Position numbers and translations under genes: made by a program
Shown: piece after piece, positions 11,301 through 21,317 of the stretch
Layout: every line of letters begins with the position of its first letter
How positions within the stretch are numbered: position 1 is the stretch's first letter
The notes under the pieces: model-generated
The model's input: only the letters and a program-made list of their open reading frames with translations
What the model was told of the DNA's origin: nothing
The model's database searches: none
Origin: Amoebophrya sp. A120
Lineage: Eukaryota > Sar > Dinophyceae > Syndiniales > Amoebophryaceae
NCBI GenBank assembly: GCA_905178155.1
Contig: CAJINV010000006.1
Coordinates: forward strand, 4,513,175 to 4,577,174
Direction: 5' to 3'
Length of the DNA: 64,000 bases

Positions 11301-11472
11301 TCCGAAGAAGTACTTCTACACCCTTGCTTTGTCATCAAATTGAAGAAGGAGCGCGACCGCGTTGCTCTTTACTTGCACAACTAAGTCATTGAAGTTTTCC
11401 GTCAAAAAAACTTGGTGGAAGCGCAACTACGTGGTCTCTGCTCTCCCTGAAAGGCGAAGAACGTGATCTGCT
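8303..11472. other. Long intergenic region, no gene supported
   Basis: Mostly AT-rich DNA, with a GATA microsatellite near 8563-8577, interrupted by a GC-rich block at about 10100-10990 described separately. Small frames at 9046-9390 and 9761-10006 have no coding features I trust. The start of the gene ending at 12475 may lie in the last part. Confidence 0.4.
10053..11076. repeat. GC-rich block between two direct repeats of about 48 bp
   Basis: ACTTCCATGAACTGACAGCA and the following CGATTGATCTTTATTT at about 10060-10101 recur at about 11033-11075 with a few changes. The roughly 920 bp between is much more GC-rich than its surroundings. It could be an insertion that duplicated its target, or a short-LTR-like unit. 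The 286-codon frame inside (10089-10949) shows no protein features I recognise. Confidence 0.55.
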
Positions 11473-12475
11473 GCCTCCTGCTGGAGAATTATTGCATCTG
11501 CTGCACTGTGTCACGTCGCGGAGCCGAGTCAATACCTATCTGTACGCAGAAGTACCAGCAGACGGCATTTTTGTGACTGCAGTTGTCAGGAACATATGCA
11601 TTGCAAAAATGTCTGGGTCTGGAAGAGTGCATGTTTGTCATGCTTGTCTGGCATGACTCTTAAATCTGTCTTGCACGTTACCCAAGACCTCGACTTTTCT
11701 GTGATGCAGAAACGCGGTTTGTCATGCAGAATAGGCAACACCTATAAGCTCAGAAACTTGTCATGCTGAGGCAGCACTTGTGGCCTCATCATGAGACGCC
11801 ACCCAGCATCACAAGTTTCCAGACCCAGACATTTTTACATTTGATAGAACAGGAGCAGGAACGAATCAAATCTTCGCGCTCGTGCGTATGGCGTTCTCAA
11901 ATGTTACATTCTCAACTGTTACATGATTTGTCATGCAAAATGAGCATCAACGTCCACACAGTGAAGCTACCTCGCGTGACAAATTCTGGAAGGGCTAAAC
12001 AGCATGGGAATCTGTGCCGGATTTGTAATGCAAGAGTTGCAAGATCCGGCCTTTCCCTGTTGCCAACATTCTTGCATCACAAATTCATGTAACAGTTGAG
12101 AATGTAACAGTTGAGAGCGCCATAGTGCGTCGTAAAGTTGAACCGCAACCGACGCGGAAGGCCACTGGCGCGGCTGCTGCGAGGTAAGGGTATTTTTCTG
12201 TGGATGTAGTAGTAACTAGACTGGGATTTCGGTTTTTTTTGCTTTGGGCTACAACAGTGCCCACGGGGGCACGAGCACGTTCTAGATACTTACCTTTACA
12301 ACCAAGCCCTTTAGTTACCGGAGCCGCTTGTCAAGAACAAGTGGCATACGGACGACAAGTTCGTCGTGCGCAGCTGTGGCCCTGCATGATTCTTGACACA
12401 GAAACTCTACGAGCGCCTGGATTACTAGTGGGTCGTGACGAGAGAAACGCTCACTTAAATAAAGCACGACGTTGA
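11473..12475 (+). CDS. Small Arg-rich protein, 5' end unresolved
   Basis: Unknown function. Exons about 11473-11594, 11852-11886, 12131-12183 and 12258-12475 join in frame after removing two introners and one GT-AG intron. The protein contains CDCSCQEQEQERIKSSRSC, LNRNRRGRPLARLLR and a C-terminal part with Arg and Pro, ending TGA at 12473-12475. The first exon is open from about 11473 but has no methionine, so an upstream exon or trans-spliced leader exon is needed. Two clean TSDs and the frame across three junctions support it. Confidence 0.45.
11595..11846. mobile_element. Introner element, IE-2
   Basis: TSD GAACA at 11590-11594 and 11847-11851. Confidence 0.9.
11887..12125. mobile_element. 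Introner element, IE-6
   Basis: TSD GTGCG at 11882-11886 and 12126-12130. Arms TATGGCGTTCTCAAATGTTA and the mirrored ACAGTTGAGAGCGCCATA. Confidence 0.9.
12184..12257 (+). other. GT-AG intron, 74 bp
   Basis: CGAG|GTAAGG and a T-rich tract before ACAACAG|TGCC. The junction keeps the long downstream frame open. Confidence 0.6.
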
Positions 12476-12683
12476 CGAAGAAAGAAAACTTCATGAAAAT
12501 ACATGGTAAAAAAGCCTGCTTGCAAATAGAACGAAACTATTACTATCCTAGTGTGCATTCTGTCTCTACTTGCGCATTTGCGCTTGCAAATGAGCGTAAT
12601 AATCACCAGGGAGGATGTCCTCCTAATAAATTTTGTTTCACTTCGAATTTGTTATTTTAACTCACGACAGGACAAGCCACAAC
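12476..12683. other. Spacer before the 12.7-kb gene
   Basis: AT-rich, no frame of note. AATAAA-like words occur near 12455 and 12627. It probably holds the 3' end of one gene and the leader of the next. Confidence 0.3.
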
Positions 12684-15600
12684 ATGGCTACGTCGTGTGC
12701 AGCCGCCACCGCCATCATGAAAAAAACTGGCGCGAAACTCCTCTACTTATGGGCGGCCTTGGGAGGTGGACCAGGTCGGCTGTACTTGTCGGGAATGGAT
12801 GGAAACTTCTGCACGGGGAGTGCGCAACAAGCGGGGGGTGTTGGTGACAAGAACATCCAGTACGATCCGCTGCTCAACAGCCTGATCTTCTTGACGGGCA
12901 CAGGAACAAACTATATGCCGCTTTTTGTGGAAGCGGTCAGCAAGAAAAAGGACATTGATGTTGATGTGGATGACCTCCGGATGCAAAGTTTTGTCTCCGA
13001 AGACGAAGAAGAGGGCGATCCCGGTTCTTCGCCAGTGTCGATGACCTCGCAGTCGATGGAGACTTCTCGAGTTCTTGCACCAGCCTCCTCGTCGGACGAC
13101 ATGCTGTCGGGACATGATGAAGAGGTTGCGGAAGATGTACTTGCCGTTCTCGTATCAAACGCAAAAATGTCTGGGTCTGGGAGCTTCTGAGACTTGTCAT
13201 GCACGTTTTGCATGAGCCATGATGTCTATGATGCATGCCGTAGCATGACAGATTTTTCGAGGGGTTCTCTATGCCTATTTCGCATGACAAATAACCTATC
13301 CGCGTAGCAAAAATTACACTCCCTTTGCTACTCATGCAATAAAAACGTTTTTGGAATCCAAATGCAGCATCACAAGTTGCATTCTTCCAGACCCAGACAC
13401 TTTTACATTTCATATCTCGAGGGAACTGCCACTGAGCAGACGCAGACCAAGGTGGATCATGACGATCTTGGTGCCGGCGTTGTACGTCGTCCATTGTCGG
13501 CAGCAGCGTCTCGCTCTCGCAACAACAACAAAAACTCGTCCCCGCCTACTACAACTTCATCCTCGCCCGATGAAACAACGACCGAAACGACCCGGCGTCG
13601 CCCTGCCGGCTTTCTGGAGCGCCAGGCTGGGGGCGAGCCCTCGGCGCTGTTCGCCGCTACGCTGTATTAAATGCAAAAATGTCTGGGTCGGGAAGGTTGG
13701 AACTTGTGATGCTAACTTAGGACTGTAAAAAAATCTGTATTGCATGACCAGCAAGAGGTGGAGTCTAGTTAGTGCTACGCGGGAAGGGCGTTTGTCATGC
13801 GGAGTAGGCACCAGGAAGCCTTCTGAAAATCTGTGATGCTAGGGCGTGCGTTACAGGCGTCCTGGGTCATGCAAAACATGCATGACAAGGAAGTCTCAGA
13901 ATCTTCCAGACCCAGACACTTTTGCATTTGATACGCTGTCCGCGTGGGAGGCCGGGGCCGAGGTGGTGCGCCGCGCCTCCGCCGGCTGGACGACGGGTCG
14001 TGGTGGCGGCCACTTTGGCATTTCCGCCAAAGGGGATGGGGAAGAAGAGCATGTCCCCGCTAGTACAACTCCTGCTGTATCAACAGCGGCGGAGATCATG
14101 AAAGGAGCCGCGGGAGAGGACGAAAACGAAGCGGGGCACCGCCGTCCTGAAGACGACCAATTGCTGCCAGGAGCGCCGTTGTTCTTGGAGGGCCCTGCGG
14201 AGGACGAGGCTTCCCTCGCGGAGGAAGGGTCTGCAGCGGCGATGGCGCTGTCGTTTGTGGAGCAGGAGGCTGCGAAAGAGGTGGACGTGGAACAGCAGCG
14301 AGGGGAGGTTTCGACGATTCTCTACCACATGACCTTCGTTGCTGAGGCGACGTTGCGCGAGGTGAAGCTCGAACACACGTTCCCGCCCGCTACAGAAGTG
14401 GTTGATTTTTTGCAATCGCGGGCGAGACGGCTGAAAGAGTTTTTCAATTGGGGTATCCTGAGTAAAAACATCCCCAAGAACTCAGAGTTGCCATGTAAAT
14501 CTGCAAGTCTAATGCTAATTTTCATGCGTAGCCCTATGAGGGCCGTTAAACGGCCCTCATAGTGCTCCGTTTACATTTTCTATACAGCCATATAGAAAAT
14601 GTAAACGGCCGCCGTTTACATTTTCTATAATATAGAAAATGTAAACGGCGTGATTAAGAAATATGCCTTAAGACGGCTATATGCTGTCTGACAGTTTGTG
14701 ATGCTGAGATCAGGATAAGATGATCGATTTGTGATGCGATGTCAGTGTCACAGACTAAACAGGATCACACTACGAGCCAAGAACCTTGTCATGTGCAGCA
14801 ACACACAAAGGTTGTGCGTTTGTGTAGCAAAGTGCCGACTTTGACTCTAGGGCGGGGAGGTTTTTCCTCTTGATATGGGACTTCTGTTTGGTTCGTCAAT
14901 CAGCCTGTCCGGCAGCGGCGTTTGGAGAAACCGCCCGCGGAATCGGGCACCAGATCATTGTGAAGAACAGTGAAATGCTAAGTACCGCCCTCGTGGTTCT
15001 GTGGGAGGCGCTTGGGCTGGATAAGATGATGTTTCGTATGTCGAAAATCGTAGACGCAAAAACGGTGAAGGAGTTGTGGAAAGATGATGTCCGTCGGTTA
15101 GAATCCGACCTTGAGTATCCATTGCAATAGTGTCTGGGTCTGGAAATGAAGTGGAACTTGTGTTGCATGTCTTGCATTCCTGAAAAATCTGTGTTGCACA
15201 TCAGCCAGCAGAAAACAAGTGGCCACCTTTTCTTCACGCAAAAACGAGGAAGTTTGTCATGCGTGCTCCACACGACCATTTCCATTAGAAGGCGTAAAGT
15301 AAACTTGTCATGCTTGGCTGTACTTGACGAGGGCCGCGCCACACTCATCCATAGTACGTTAGCATCTTCACAGGTTTATTCCAGACGTAGAAATATTTGA
15401 ATGTGATAATGAGAACGTTGTGGCGATTTTGAAAAATTTTCCGGAGGTTCTGCGGATGGACGACTCGGACGAGGTGGATCGAAAGCGCGAGTTTAAGTCG
15501 CTTGAAAACCTGGTTCGACTGGCTACTCACGATCTCAAGCATATGGAAGTATCAGGACCGAAATCGACAAAGTCGAAAAATTTGCAAAATGCATAAAATG

Positions 15601-17548
15601 TAGGGCATGTGAGTGTGGCCTGTGCTGGGGAGCAGACAAATGAGACCGACTGCAAGCCTGTCTAAGGGGGACGATGCGCTGCCAGAGTTGCAAGACAGGA
15701 GCAGTCTTCTTTGCCTCAACAGCTTGACAGACTGGATTTGATTCGTGTTCTCGAAATTCGTCATGCGCCACTCAGAAACTGAGGCTCTAAGCGGTATCGA
15801 TTTGATGCATCACTACAAAGTATTTCGGTTTTGTTGATTTCGATCCTGACGCTTCCATAGGGCAGGTCCTGACGTTGGAGCAAGAAACGCTCATCGGACG
15901 ACCTGCTGAAGAAACGAAGGAGCACGGCCAGCGACTTGAAAGGGCGCGAAGGGACGCCAAGTCGAGGTGGCAGATACTCGTGCCGCGACTGAAACACGAA
16001 CAGGGCGCACTCAGGGCTGAAACTGCACGAGGGGGCGCCTCCGTGACTGTGCGACTGGCTTTTGCAATGGAAAAAGTGGTGGAGAGTTGTAAAGGCGCAG
16101 GGAGGCTCGAGCAAAAGGAAACAAAGGAGAAGCTTCTGTCGGCCGCGGAGGCTCTCCTGCGGGAGTTCCAGTTGGCCTTTCACCAAGAAGCACTTGGGGA
16201 AGATATCCGCCTCAGCGCGGGCGAAACTAGCATTCTGCAAGTGGCTATCGAACGCGCGATGACGGACCTGGAGGAAGAGGTGACCCATGTCGACGGCTTG
16301 TTTGGGAAAGCAGTGTCACCGGGAGTACCACAGCCGACAGCGGCAGAGGTGAAGCTCAACGGCGTGCAAGTCTTGATGCGGCTGAGGGAAGCCTTGGAAG
16401 GCTTTGCGCAGATGGACGCGCGGTTGTGGGGGAACGTGTCTGAGGTCAAAGGAAAGTTAGCTGTGGTGGCAGAAATGACCAGCGTTGTCAGTGCGTGTGC
16501 TAGCCAACTGGACGCGTTTCGCGGAGGCAGCGCGGAGTCGAAAAAACAACTGGAGCAGGCGCTACGAACATGCGGCAGAAATGCGGGGGACCAGTTTCAC
16601 AATGCCAGCATCCACACGGTCTTGGAAGCGGGCCTTCGCAGTGCAATCTACGACATCAAACAGTCGTACCGTCAGCTCCCGCTTCCACGTTTCGGTGAGG
16701 CTGCATACGATCCGTCAGCACCCGCGCATGATGAAGTTGCCTATGATCTGCAAAAGTATCGTACTAGTAGTACTCCTCGCATTTTTACATATTTGCGCAG
16801 CATGACGAATGGAATTGGTCATGCTCATTGATGACCTTGAGAAAGAGATTGGTCATGCATCATTGCAGCGATGATTTTACATTAGGATTACTACGAGTGC
16901 GATACAACTTTTTCACAGGATAATCATATTGCCCCAGGTGTAGCACTTTCTTCTGGCGGGGCAGGAGGTGCACGACCTCCACCAGCAGGTTCTTCCGCAG
17001 TACGACCTGCAGCTCCTGCTACGGTAGTTGTACCGACAGGCAGCGCGACTCCTCCACCGGGAAGTGCGGTCTCCAGTGCTCCGAGCGTTCCACCCGCTCC
17101 CGCCGCCTCCGGTTTCAGCGCTCCAGACGGTCCGACTCCCCCCGTCGCGTCCAGCGTTCCAAGCGCTCCCATCGCTTCGATCGCCCCCGCCGACGGTGCA
17201 GCAGCCGCAGCTGCTGCTGGAGGACTACTTCCTGCGGTTGGAGATGAGCCCACTACCGAGCAGTGGGTACTCCAGGAGCTTATTCCCCTTATGTTCAAGC
17301 TATCAAATCCGAACCACAAACAGCATGTCTATTCTTACTTACATTTGAGTCAGGGCCAGGGAGGTCAACATCAACATTGTAGCAAGGTTTCATTTCGCGG
17401 AGCTCAGCGAAAGTTTTGGGGAATAAAGACGCTGGGTCATGATCCAAATCAAGCACTCGCGATCATAGTGTGTGTGCGAGTTTCTTCTCCCAACTGCACT
17501 GTTAAAAAAAAATTCGGCCCACGAAGAAGTACAAAATGCAATGGTTAG
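12684..17548 (+). CDS. Helical, Ala/Pro-tailed protein of unknown function (intact paralogue)
   Basis: Seven exons (12684-13152, 13420-13664, 13939-14453, 14881-15115, 15414-15541, 15865-16741, 16934-17548) sum to 1,027 codons plus stop, every junction in phase. Residues 1-156 carry MPLFVEAVSKKK and an acidic stretch. Residues about 157-380 are low-complexity. Residues about 380-820 are predicted helical (heptad-like RLESDLENVVAILKNFPEVL, LLREFQLAFHQEALGEDIRL). Residues about 823-920 are Ala/Pro/Gly-rich. No catalytic motif or membrane segment is seen and I cannot name the family. The start is the first ATG of the frame shared with the paralogue. The composition changes near 17270, and TGG|GTACTC there could be a GT-AG donor joining AACAG|GCATCTG at about 17599. 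If so, this and the next gene are one. Confidence 0.7.
13153..13414. mobile_element. Introner element, IE-2
   Basis: TSD TCTCG at 13148-13152 and 13415-13419. Confidence 0.92.
13665..13933. mobile_element. Introner element, IE-2
   Basis: TSD CGCTG at 13660-13664 and 13934-13938. The left end is TATTAAATGCAAAAATGTC. Confidence 0.92.
14454..14875. mobile_element. Chimeric introner: IE-3 left end, IE-4-like right end
   Basis: TSD TGGGG / TGGGA. The left end is TATCCTGAGTAAAAACATCC and the right end GGGGAGGTTTTTCCTCTTGATA, so the arms do not pair. It carries a nested palindromic block at about 14527-14652. The paralogue predicts TGG GAC TTC, so the 3' TSD copy is the one kept. Confidence 0.75.
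14527..14652. repeat. Nested palindromic insert
   Basis: ATGAGGGCCGTTAAACGGCC closes on itself with CTCAT. It is followed by two head-to-head copies of GCCGTTTACATTTTCTATA and its reverse complement. Strong cruciform or RNA hairpin potential. Confidence 0.7.
15116..15408. mobile_element. Introner element, IE-2, diverged right arm
   Basis: Flanks TTGAG / ATGAG. The right arm is degraded (CCAGACGTAGAAATATTTGA) but the frame is restored: SDLENVVAILKNF. Confidence 0.8.
15542..15859. mobile_element. Introner element, IE-9
   Basis: Arms TATGGAAGTATCAGG and CCTGACGCTTCCATA. Flanks AAGCA / GGGCA (3 of 5). Splicing gives DLKQVLTLEQE, as in the paralogue (GLVTLEQQ). Confidence 0.8.
16742..16928. mobile_element. 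Introner element, IE-1
   Basis: TSD TTGCC at 16737-16741 and 16929-16933. The true right end is the CATA at 16925-16928, six bases beyond an internal GGATA. Confidence 0.85.
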
Positions 17549-17608
17549 TAGATTTTTTGTATATGTTGACCCACACATAAATCACGAGAAGAACAGGCAT
17601 CTGAGCGA

Positions 17609-20477
17609 ATGATTTCATATCCTGTGCAAAAGTATCGTACTCGTCTAAATGCAAGCCTTGCATTACAGATCTTGTTCCCAAGACAAATCTGCATCACAAA
17701 TTTTATCTCATGCTGAAAAAATTTGTAATGCATTTATACGAGTACGATACTTTTGCAGTTCATATTTCAAACGCATACCCAATGAACGACGACATCCTGG
17801 ATTTGTTTTCGCGTCGGCAGCACGGCGAGACCGTGACCGATATCCATCGCAAAGGTGTTGCGTGGCGCGTGTGAAGAAAATATAAGACTTGCGTCGCGCA
17901 TATTCTTCTGATTTTCGTCCGACAGGTTGGAAAGCATGCGACAAGACTTGCATGTAGCATTGCGTAGTACAGCGACGGGTACAGGTAATAGAGAAGATGT
18001 ATAGCAATTAAAATTATGTCGGCCCGTGACCCCTGCGCGGAATCCGATTCCGAAATCTTGTGGTCCTTCGTACGACCACTGCGCCACTTTTGCACAGGAC
18101 ACTCTCTGAACAAGTCACGAATGCGCTGAACGTATCCTGAGTAAAAACGTACCCACACCAGAGTCAGGATGGGGATTTTGCAACACAAGCCTAGGAGTTT
18201 TGTGAGTCACGCATGACAAGTTTCAGTCCGTAAGGTAGTGCACGTTAGCAAGGAAAGCCGCATCGCAAATCGATCTGCTGATCCTGTTTACAGCATTACA
18301 AGTTCCCAAACACGATTCAAAATGCCTGTCATGGGGTTGCGCATCACAAATGTTCCTGTCATGGCAAAGTCGCGTGACAACTCTGGTGTGGGTACGTTTT
18401 TACTCAGGATAGAACGAGCTGGACCGCCTTTGCAACGAAGTCCGGACTACTCTTGGTGAAGCAACTGACCTCGTTATCCTGAGTAAAAACGTACCCACAC
18501 CATAGTCAAGATGGGGAATCGGCTAGACAAATCCACAAGTTTTGACTGTTTTGCATGACAAATTTGGACTCGTAGTGTAGTGCTGTTTGAGCTAGCTCAG
18601 CAGCATCACAGATCTAGCCTACCATGCTGATTGGAGCATGATAAATTGCAAAACACGACTAGAAAATGCTTCTCATGGGGCTCCGCATGAGAAACATTTT
18701 CAGCATGCAGATTTGCATTACAACTCTGGCGTGGGTACGTTTTTACTCAGGATACTCGTTTTTGGTGGTATCTCGGGTGATTTATGCAATTCTCAAACGT
18801 TAGCGTTACAGTGATCGCTGCTACAAGGTTTGTCGTGCAGGAAAGTAGGCACTACTAGTATCACCCCACACAGACCGTGGCAAGTTCTCGGCGAACTAAA
18901 TAGCATTGGAATGATCCTTGCGGCCAAATCTGTATACATGCAGGACCAAGACGCGCAAGAAGTTCCCTCCTATCCCTTCTTTCGCTTTTGCTAGTCTTGC
19001 AGGAGTAGCAGCGACCAGTGCATTAACGCCTGGGAACCCCATATGATTGGCGCGATTTTATCCTTGAGGAGTTAGGGGTTAGAGTGGCATTGGACAGCCT
19101 GCAAGGCGTATCGTGCGAAAAAACTGTTTTACGGTGGTCGAATATTTTGTTAGATTCGCGTGGCAAATTGGCTTCGTCGCATGGCAAATTTTTGTAGCGG
19201 ATTCCGCACGACGTGGTCCCGAAGCGTACTATTGATTGATTGATGACAAGGAAGCTTTTGCCATGCGTGGTGGAAAAAAACACCACGAGCATTGGAACTT
19301 GATAAAATGTGCGACTTTTTCTTGCAGCATAGTGTTTCTACCAAGACAAGCGCTTCTGTTTTGCATCATCTGCATCAGAAGATCACAGTGAAGATGCAGT
19401 TTTTCGTTACGATAAGGCGACATCCGCACAACCATCGAACGCTGTGCGACGAATCATTTCGCAAAACACGAACTCGAAGCCGTGCGGGAGGGGCTCCAGA
19501 AGTGTGCTTGGCTCGGGGGCGATCGCACCGTCTGCCCGATTGTTACCTTTTTGCAAGTGAAGCTGTACGGGACCATTTTTGAAATCGGGAAGGCGTTCCA
19601 TGAAGTCGCAAACGCCCGAAGCGGCCCCGCGGCAGATGAAGTTCCACCAGCCCCCGTCGTGACGGTGGACATGATCCGGTTCGAGATCCTTCCTGGCATG
19701 TGGGCTGTGGAGAAAAACATCCTGGACTTGTTTACGCGCCGCCAAAAAAACGAGGTTGTGAGTGCAGACGGCGTCAAGGATGCGTTGAGCGAGCTGACAG
19801 GCCTGTGCGACAGGTTCGAGGCCGGTCTTCGCAACGTGTTTGAAATAACGTCTCTGAACGCCTTGAAAGTTTCTCTAAAGATTAGAAACAGGTTGCGCGA
19901 TTTGAAAGGCGAGATCAGCTCTGGAATCCGGAACTGTGCAACGCAAAATTTCGGGAAGCCTCCCGGCGAATACGAAGACGTGAGAAGAGGTCTCCAAAAC
20001 TGCGCGCCACCGCACGGATCGGGAAAAAGTCCAGGCCCGATTGTCACGTATCTGAACGTGAAATATCCTGTGCAAAAGTATCGTACTCGTATTGCAATCA
20101 TGCATTACAAATCTTTTTCTTGAGGTAAATCAGCATTACAAATTTCATTCCTCTTGCTGAGGAAATTTGTAATGCATGTATATGAGTGCGATACTTTTGC
20201 AGCTCATATGAAACTGCGCGGCACCATTCATGACATCCAGCAGATCTTCAACGAAGCTCTTTACAAGCTGAACGAAGAGGAGGTCGCTGCGGCAGCAGCA
20301 GCAGTGGCTCCTGCATCTCCGGCTGCAACGCCAGTCGTGCCTGTTGTACAACCTGCTCAAGAACCAGCAGCACTTCCTACTCCGGAAGGACCCGCCGTCG
20401 CGTATGGAGCCTACACTGTCCCTGTCGATCTTATCCTGTGTAACATCATATCGCTCTGGGACGTCGAGGTGTTGTGA
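17609..20477 (+). CDS. Related helical protein with internal repeats, unknown function
   Basis: Exons 17609-17617, 17770-17840, 18098-18132, 18417-18474, 18760-18782, 19049-19108, 19420-20063 and 20214-20477 sum to 387 codons plus stop. Two internal repeats are visible: VREGLQKCAWLGGDRTVCPI with VRRGLQNCAPPHGSGKSPGP, each followed by VTFLQVKLYGTI or VTYLNVKLRGTI; and NDDILDLFSRRQ with EKNILDLFTRRQ. The C-terminus is Ala/Pro-rich like the paralogues. The start ATG at 17609 gives a nine-base first exon, which is suspicious. The alternative is that this region is the 3' half of the gene at 12684 through a GT-AG intron at about 17270-17599. The 3' end may also extend to the exon at 20757. Confidence 0.6.
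17618..17764. mobile_element. Introner element, IE-1
   Basis: TSD TTTCA at 17613-17617 and 17765-17769. Confidence 0.9.
17841..18097. mobile_element. Probable old introner, type unclear
   Basis: The left end is TATCCATCGCAAAGG and the right end CCACTTTTGCACAGG. No clean TSD. Its removal gives HGETVTETLSEQVTNALNEL, which parallels the internal repeat around DALSELTGLCDRF. Confidence 0.45.
18133..18411. mobile_element. Introner element, IE-3
   Basis: TSD GAACG at 18128-18132 and 18412-18416. It differs from the copy at 36808-37086 at about six positions over 279 bp. Confidence 0.95.
18475..18754. mobile_element. Introner element, IE-3
   Basis: TSD CTCGT at 18470-18474 and 18755-18759. The interior is clearly diverged from its neighbour at 18133. 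Confidence 0.92.
18783..19043. mobile_element. Introner element, IE-6, degraded right arm
   Basis: TSD TGATT at 18778-18782 and 19044-19048. Splicing reads GGISGDWRDFILEELG. Confidence 0.8.
19109..19414. mobile_element. Introner element, IE-7
   Basis: TSD AGGCG at 19104-19108 and 19415-19419. Arms TATCGTGCGAAAAAACTG and CAGTTTTTCGTTACGATA. Confidence 0.92.
20064..20208. mobile_element. Introner element, IE-1
   Basis: TSD TGAAA at 20059-20063 and 20209-20213. Splicing gives NVKLRGTIHD, matching QVKLYGTIFE upstream. Confidence 0.95.
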
Positions 20478-20756
20478 TGGACAAACTGATCGAGCCTTTT
20501 CCTTGATGAATGGATTCTTTTGCCGCGTGTTGCATGTCGCCAGAGTTACGTATCATTCTCCCTGCTTGCTTGTGCCCGGCATCAGGAGATGATAAAGTTT
20601 TTCTGCGTAATTTTTCTTCATGCTAGTCTTCGGACACTGATTTTTAGTGCGTAGTACTAACGTTACACCGACCTAGTTGTCAATGTGCGTAAAGAAACCT
20701 AATAAATAACAACATGTTACGCAATCTTTCCCCAGCTGCCATATTTGCAATGCATA
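20478..20756. other. Spacer or intron
   Basis: Starts just after the stop at 20477 and ends with an IE-like GCATA at 20753-20756. If TATCCTGTG at 20432 is an element left end, this is an intron leading to the exon at 20757; no TSD supports that. Confidence 0.3.
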
Positions 20757-21317
20757 ATACCACGACAACCACAACTTGCTGTTGGTGCTGGAGGCGCTGC
20801 TGCTGCTGCCGCCCAAGCACAGCAACTACAAATTGTTCCAGTACCACAAGCGTCCCCTTTTGCCCAGCCGGCGGGACGCGGGACTACGCCTCCAGCTGGT
20901 GCTGGTGCTGCTGCTATGCATGGCAAATATGTCTGGGTCAGGAAGATTCTACTTACATTTGGCATGCATGTCTGACATGACTCGAGAATCTGTGATGCAT
21001 AGGGGCATCGGAAAAGGCTCTCCTAGCTGTCATGTAAAAACGTTGTTTCTCATGCGGAATCCGCAACACGTAGCAGCTCAAAAATTTCTCATGCTTGGCT
21101 GCGTATAATTGCAGTCCGGCTATCATCCACTTTTAGCATTACCCAGACGTATTTGCACTTAATAGCTGCTGCTGCTGCTGCTCAGCAGCAACGACAACAA
21201 CAGCCACCACCACCAGCTGCTCCACCAGTTCCGCCACCCAGCGCCACGCCCAAAAAAGCAAAATCTTCTGGCGGTGGCCCATGCGGGCCGGGTGGGGGAG
21301 GTGGCGGGTGCCGGTGA
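20757..21317 (+). CDS. Ala/Gln/Pro-rich C-terminal exons
   Basis: Exons 20757-20914 and 21170-21317 join across an introner. The product has AVGAGGAAAAAAQAQQ, then poly-Ala/Gln, PPPPAAPPVPPP and a Gly-rich end, stop TGA. It resembles the Ala/Pro tails of the upstream paralogues, so it may be the last exons of the preceding gene. No start codon of its own is convincing. Confidence 0.4.
20915..21164. mobile_element. Introner element, IE-2
   Basis: TSD GCTGC at 20910-20914 and 21165-21169, inside a GCT repeat. The TSD register is partly ambiguous because of the repeat. Confidence 0.85.

Noticed and set aside
12288-12480. AUACUUACCU-like start followed by several hairpins, resembling U1 snRNA
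   Set aside because: No Sm site or stem-loop I protein-binding loop. The stretch is an open exon continuing a frame through a GT-AG intron, so coding explains it better.
16924-17319. Minus-strand 131-codon frame
   Set aside because: Opposite strand of the Ala/Pro-rich exon of the 12.7-kb gene, which is fixed in frame by the TTGCC element junction.
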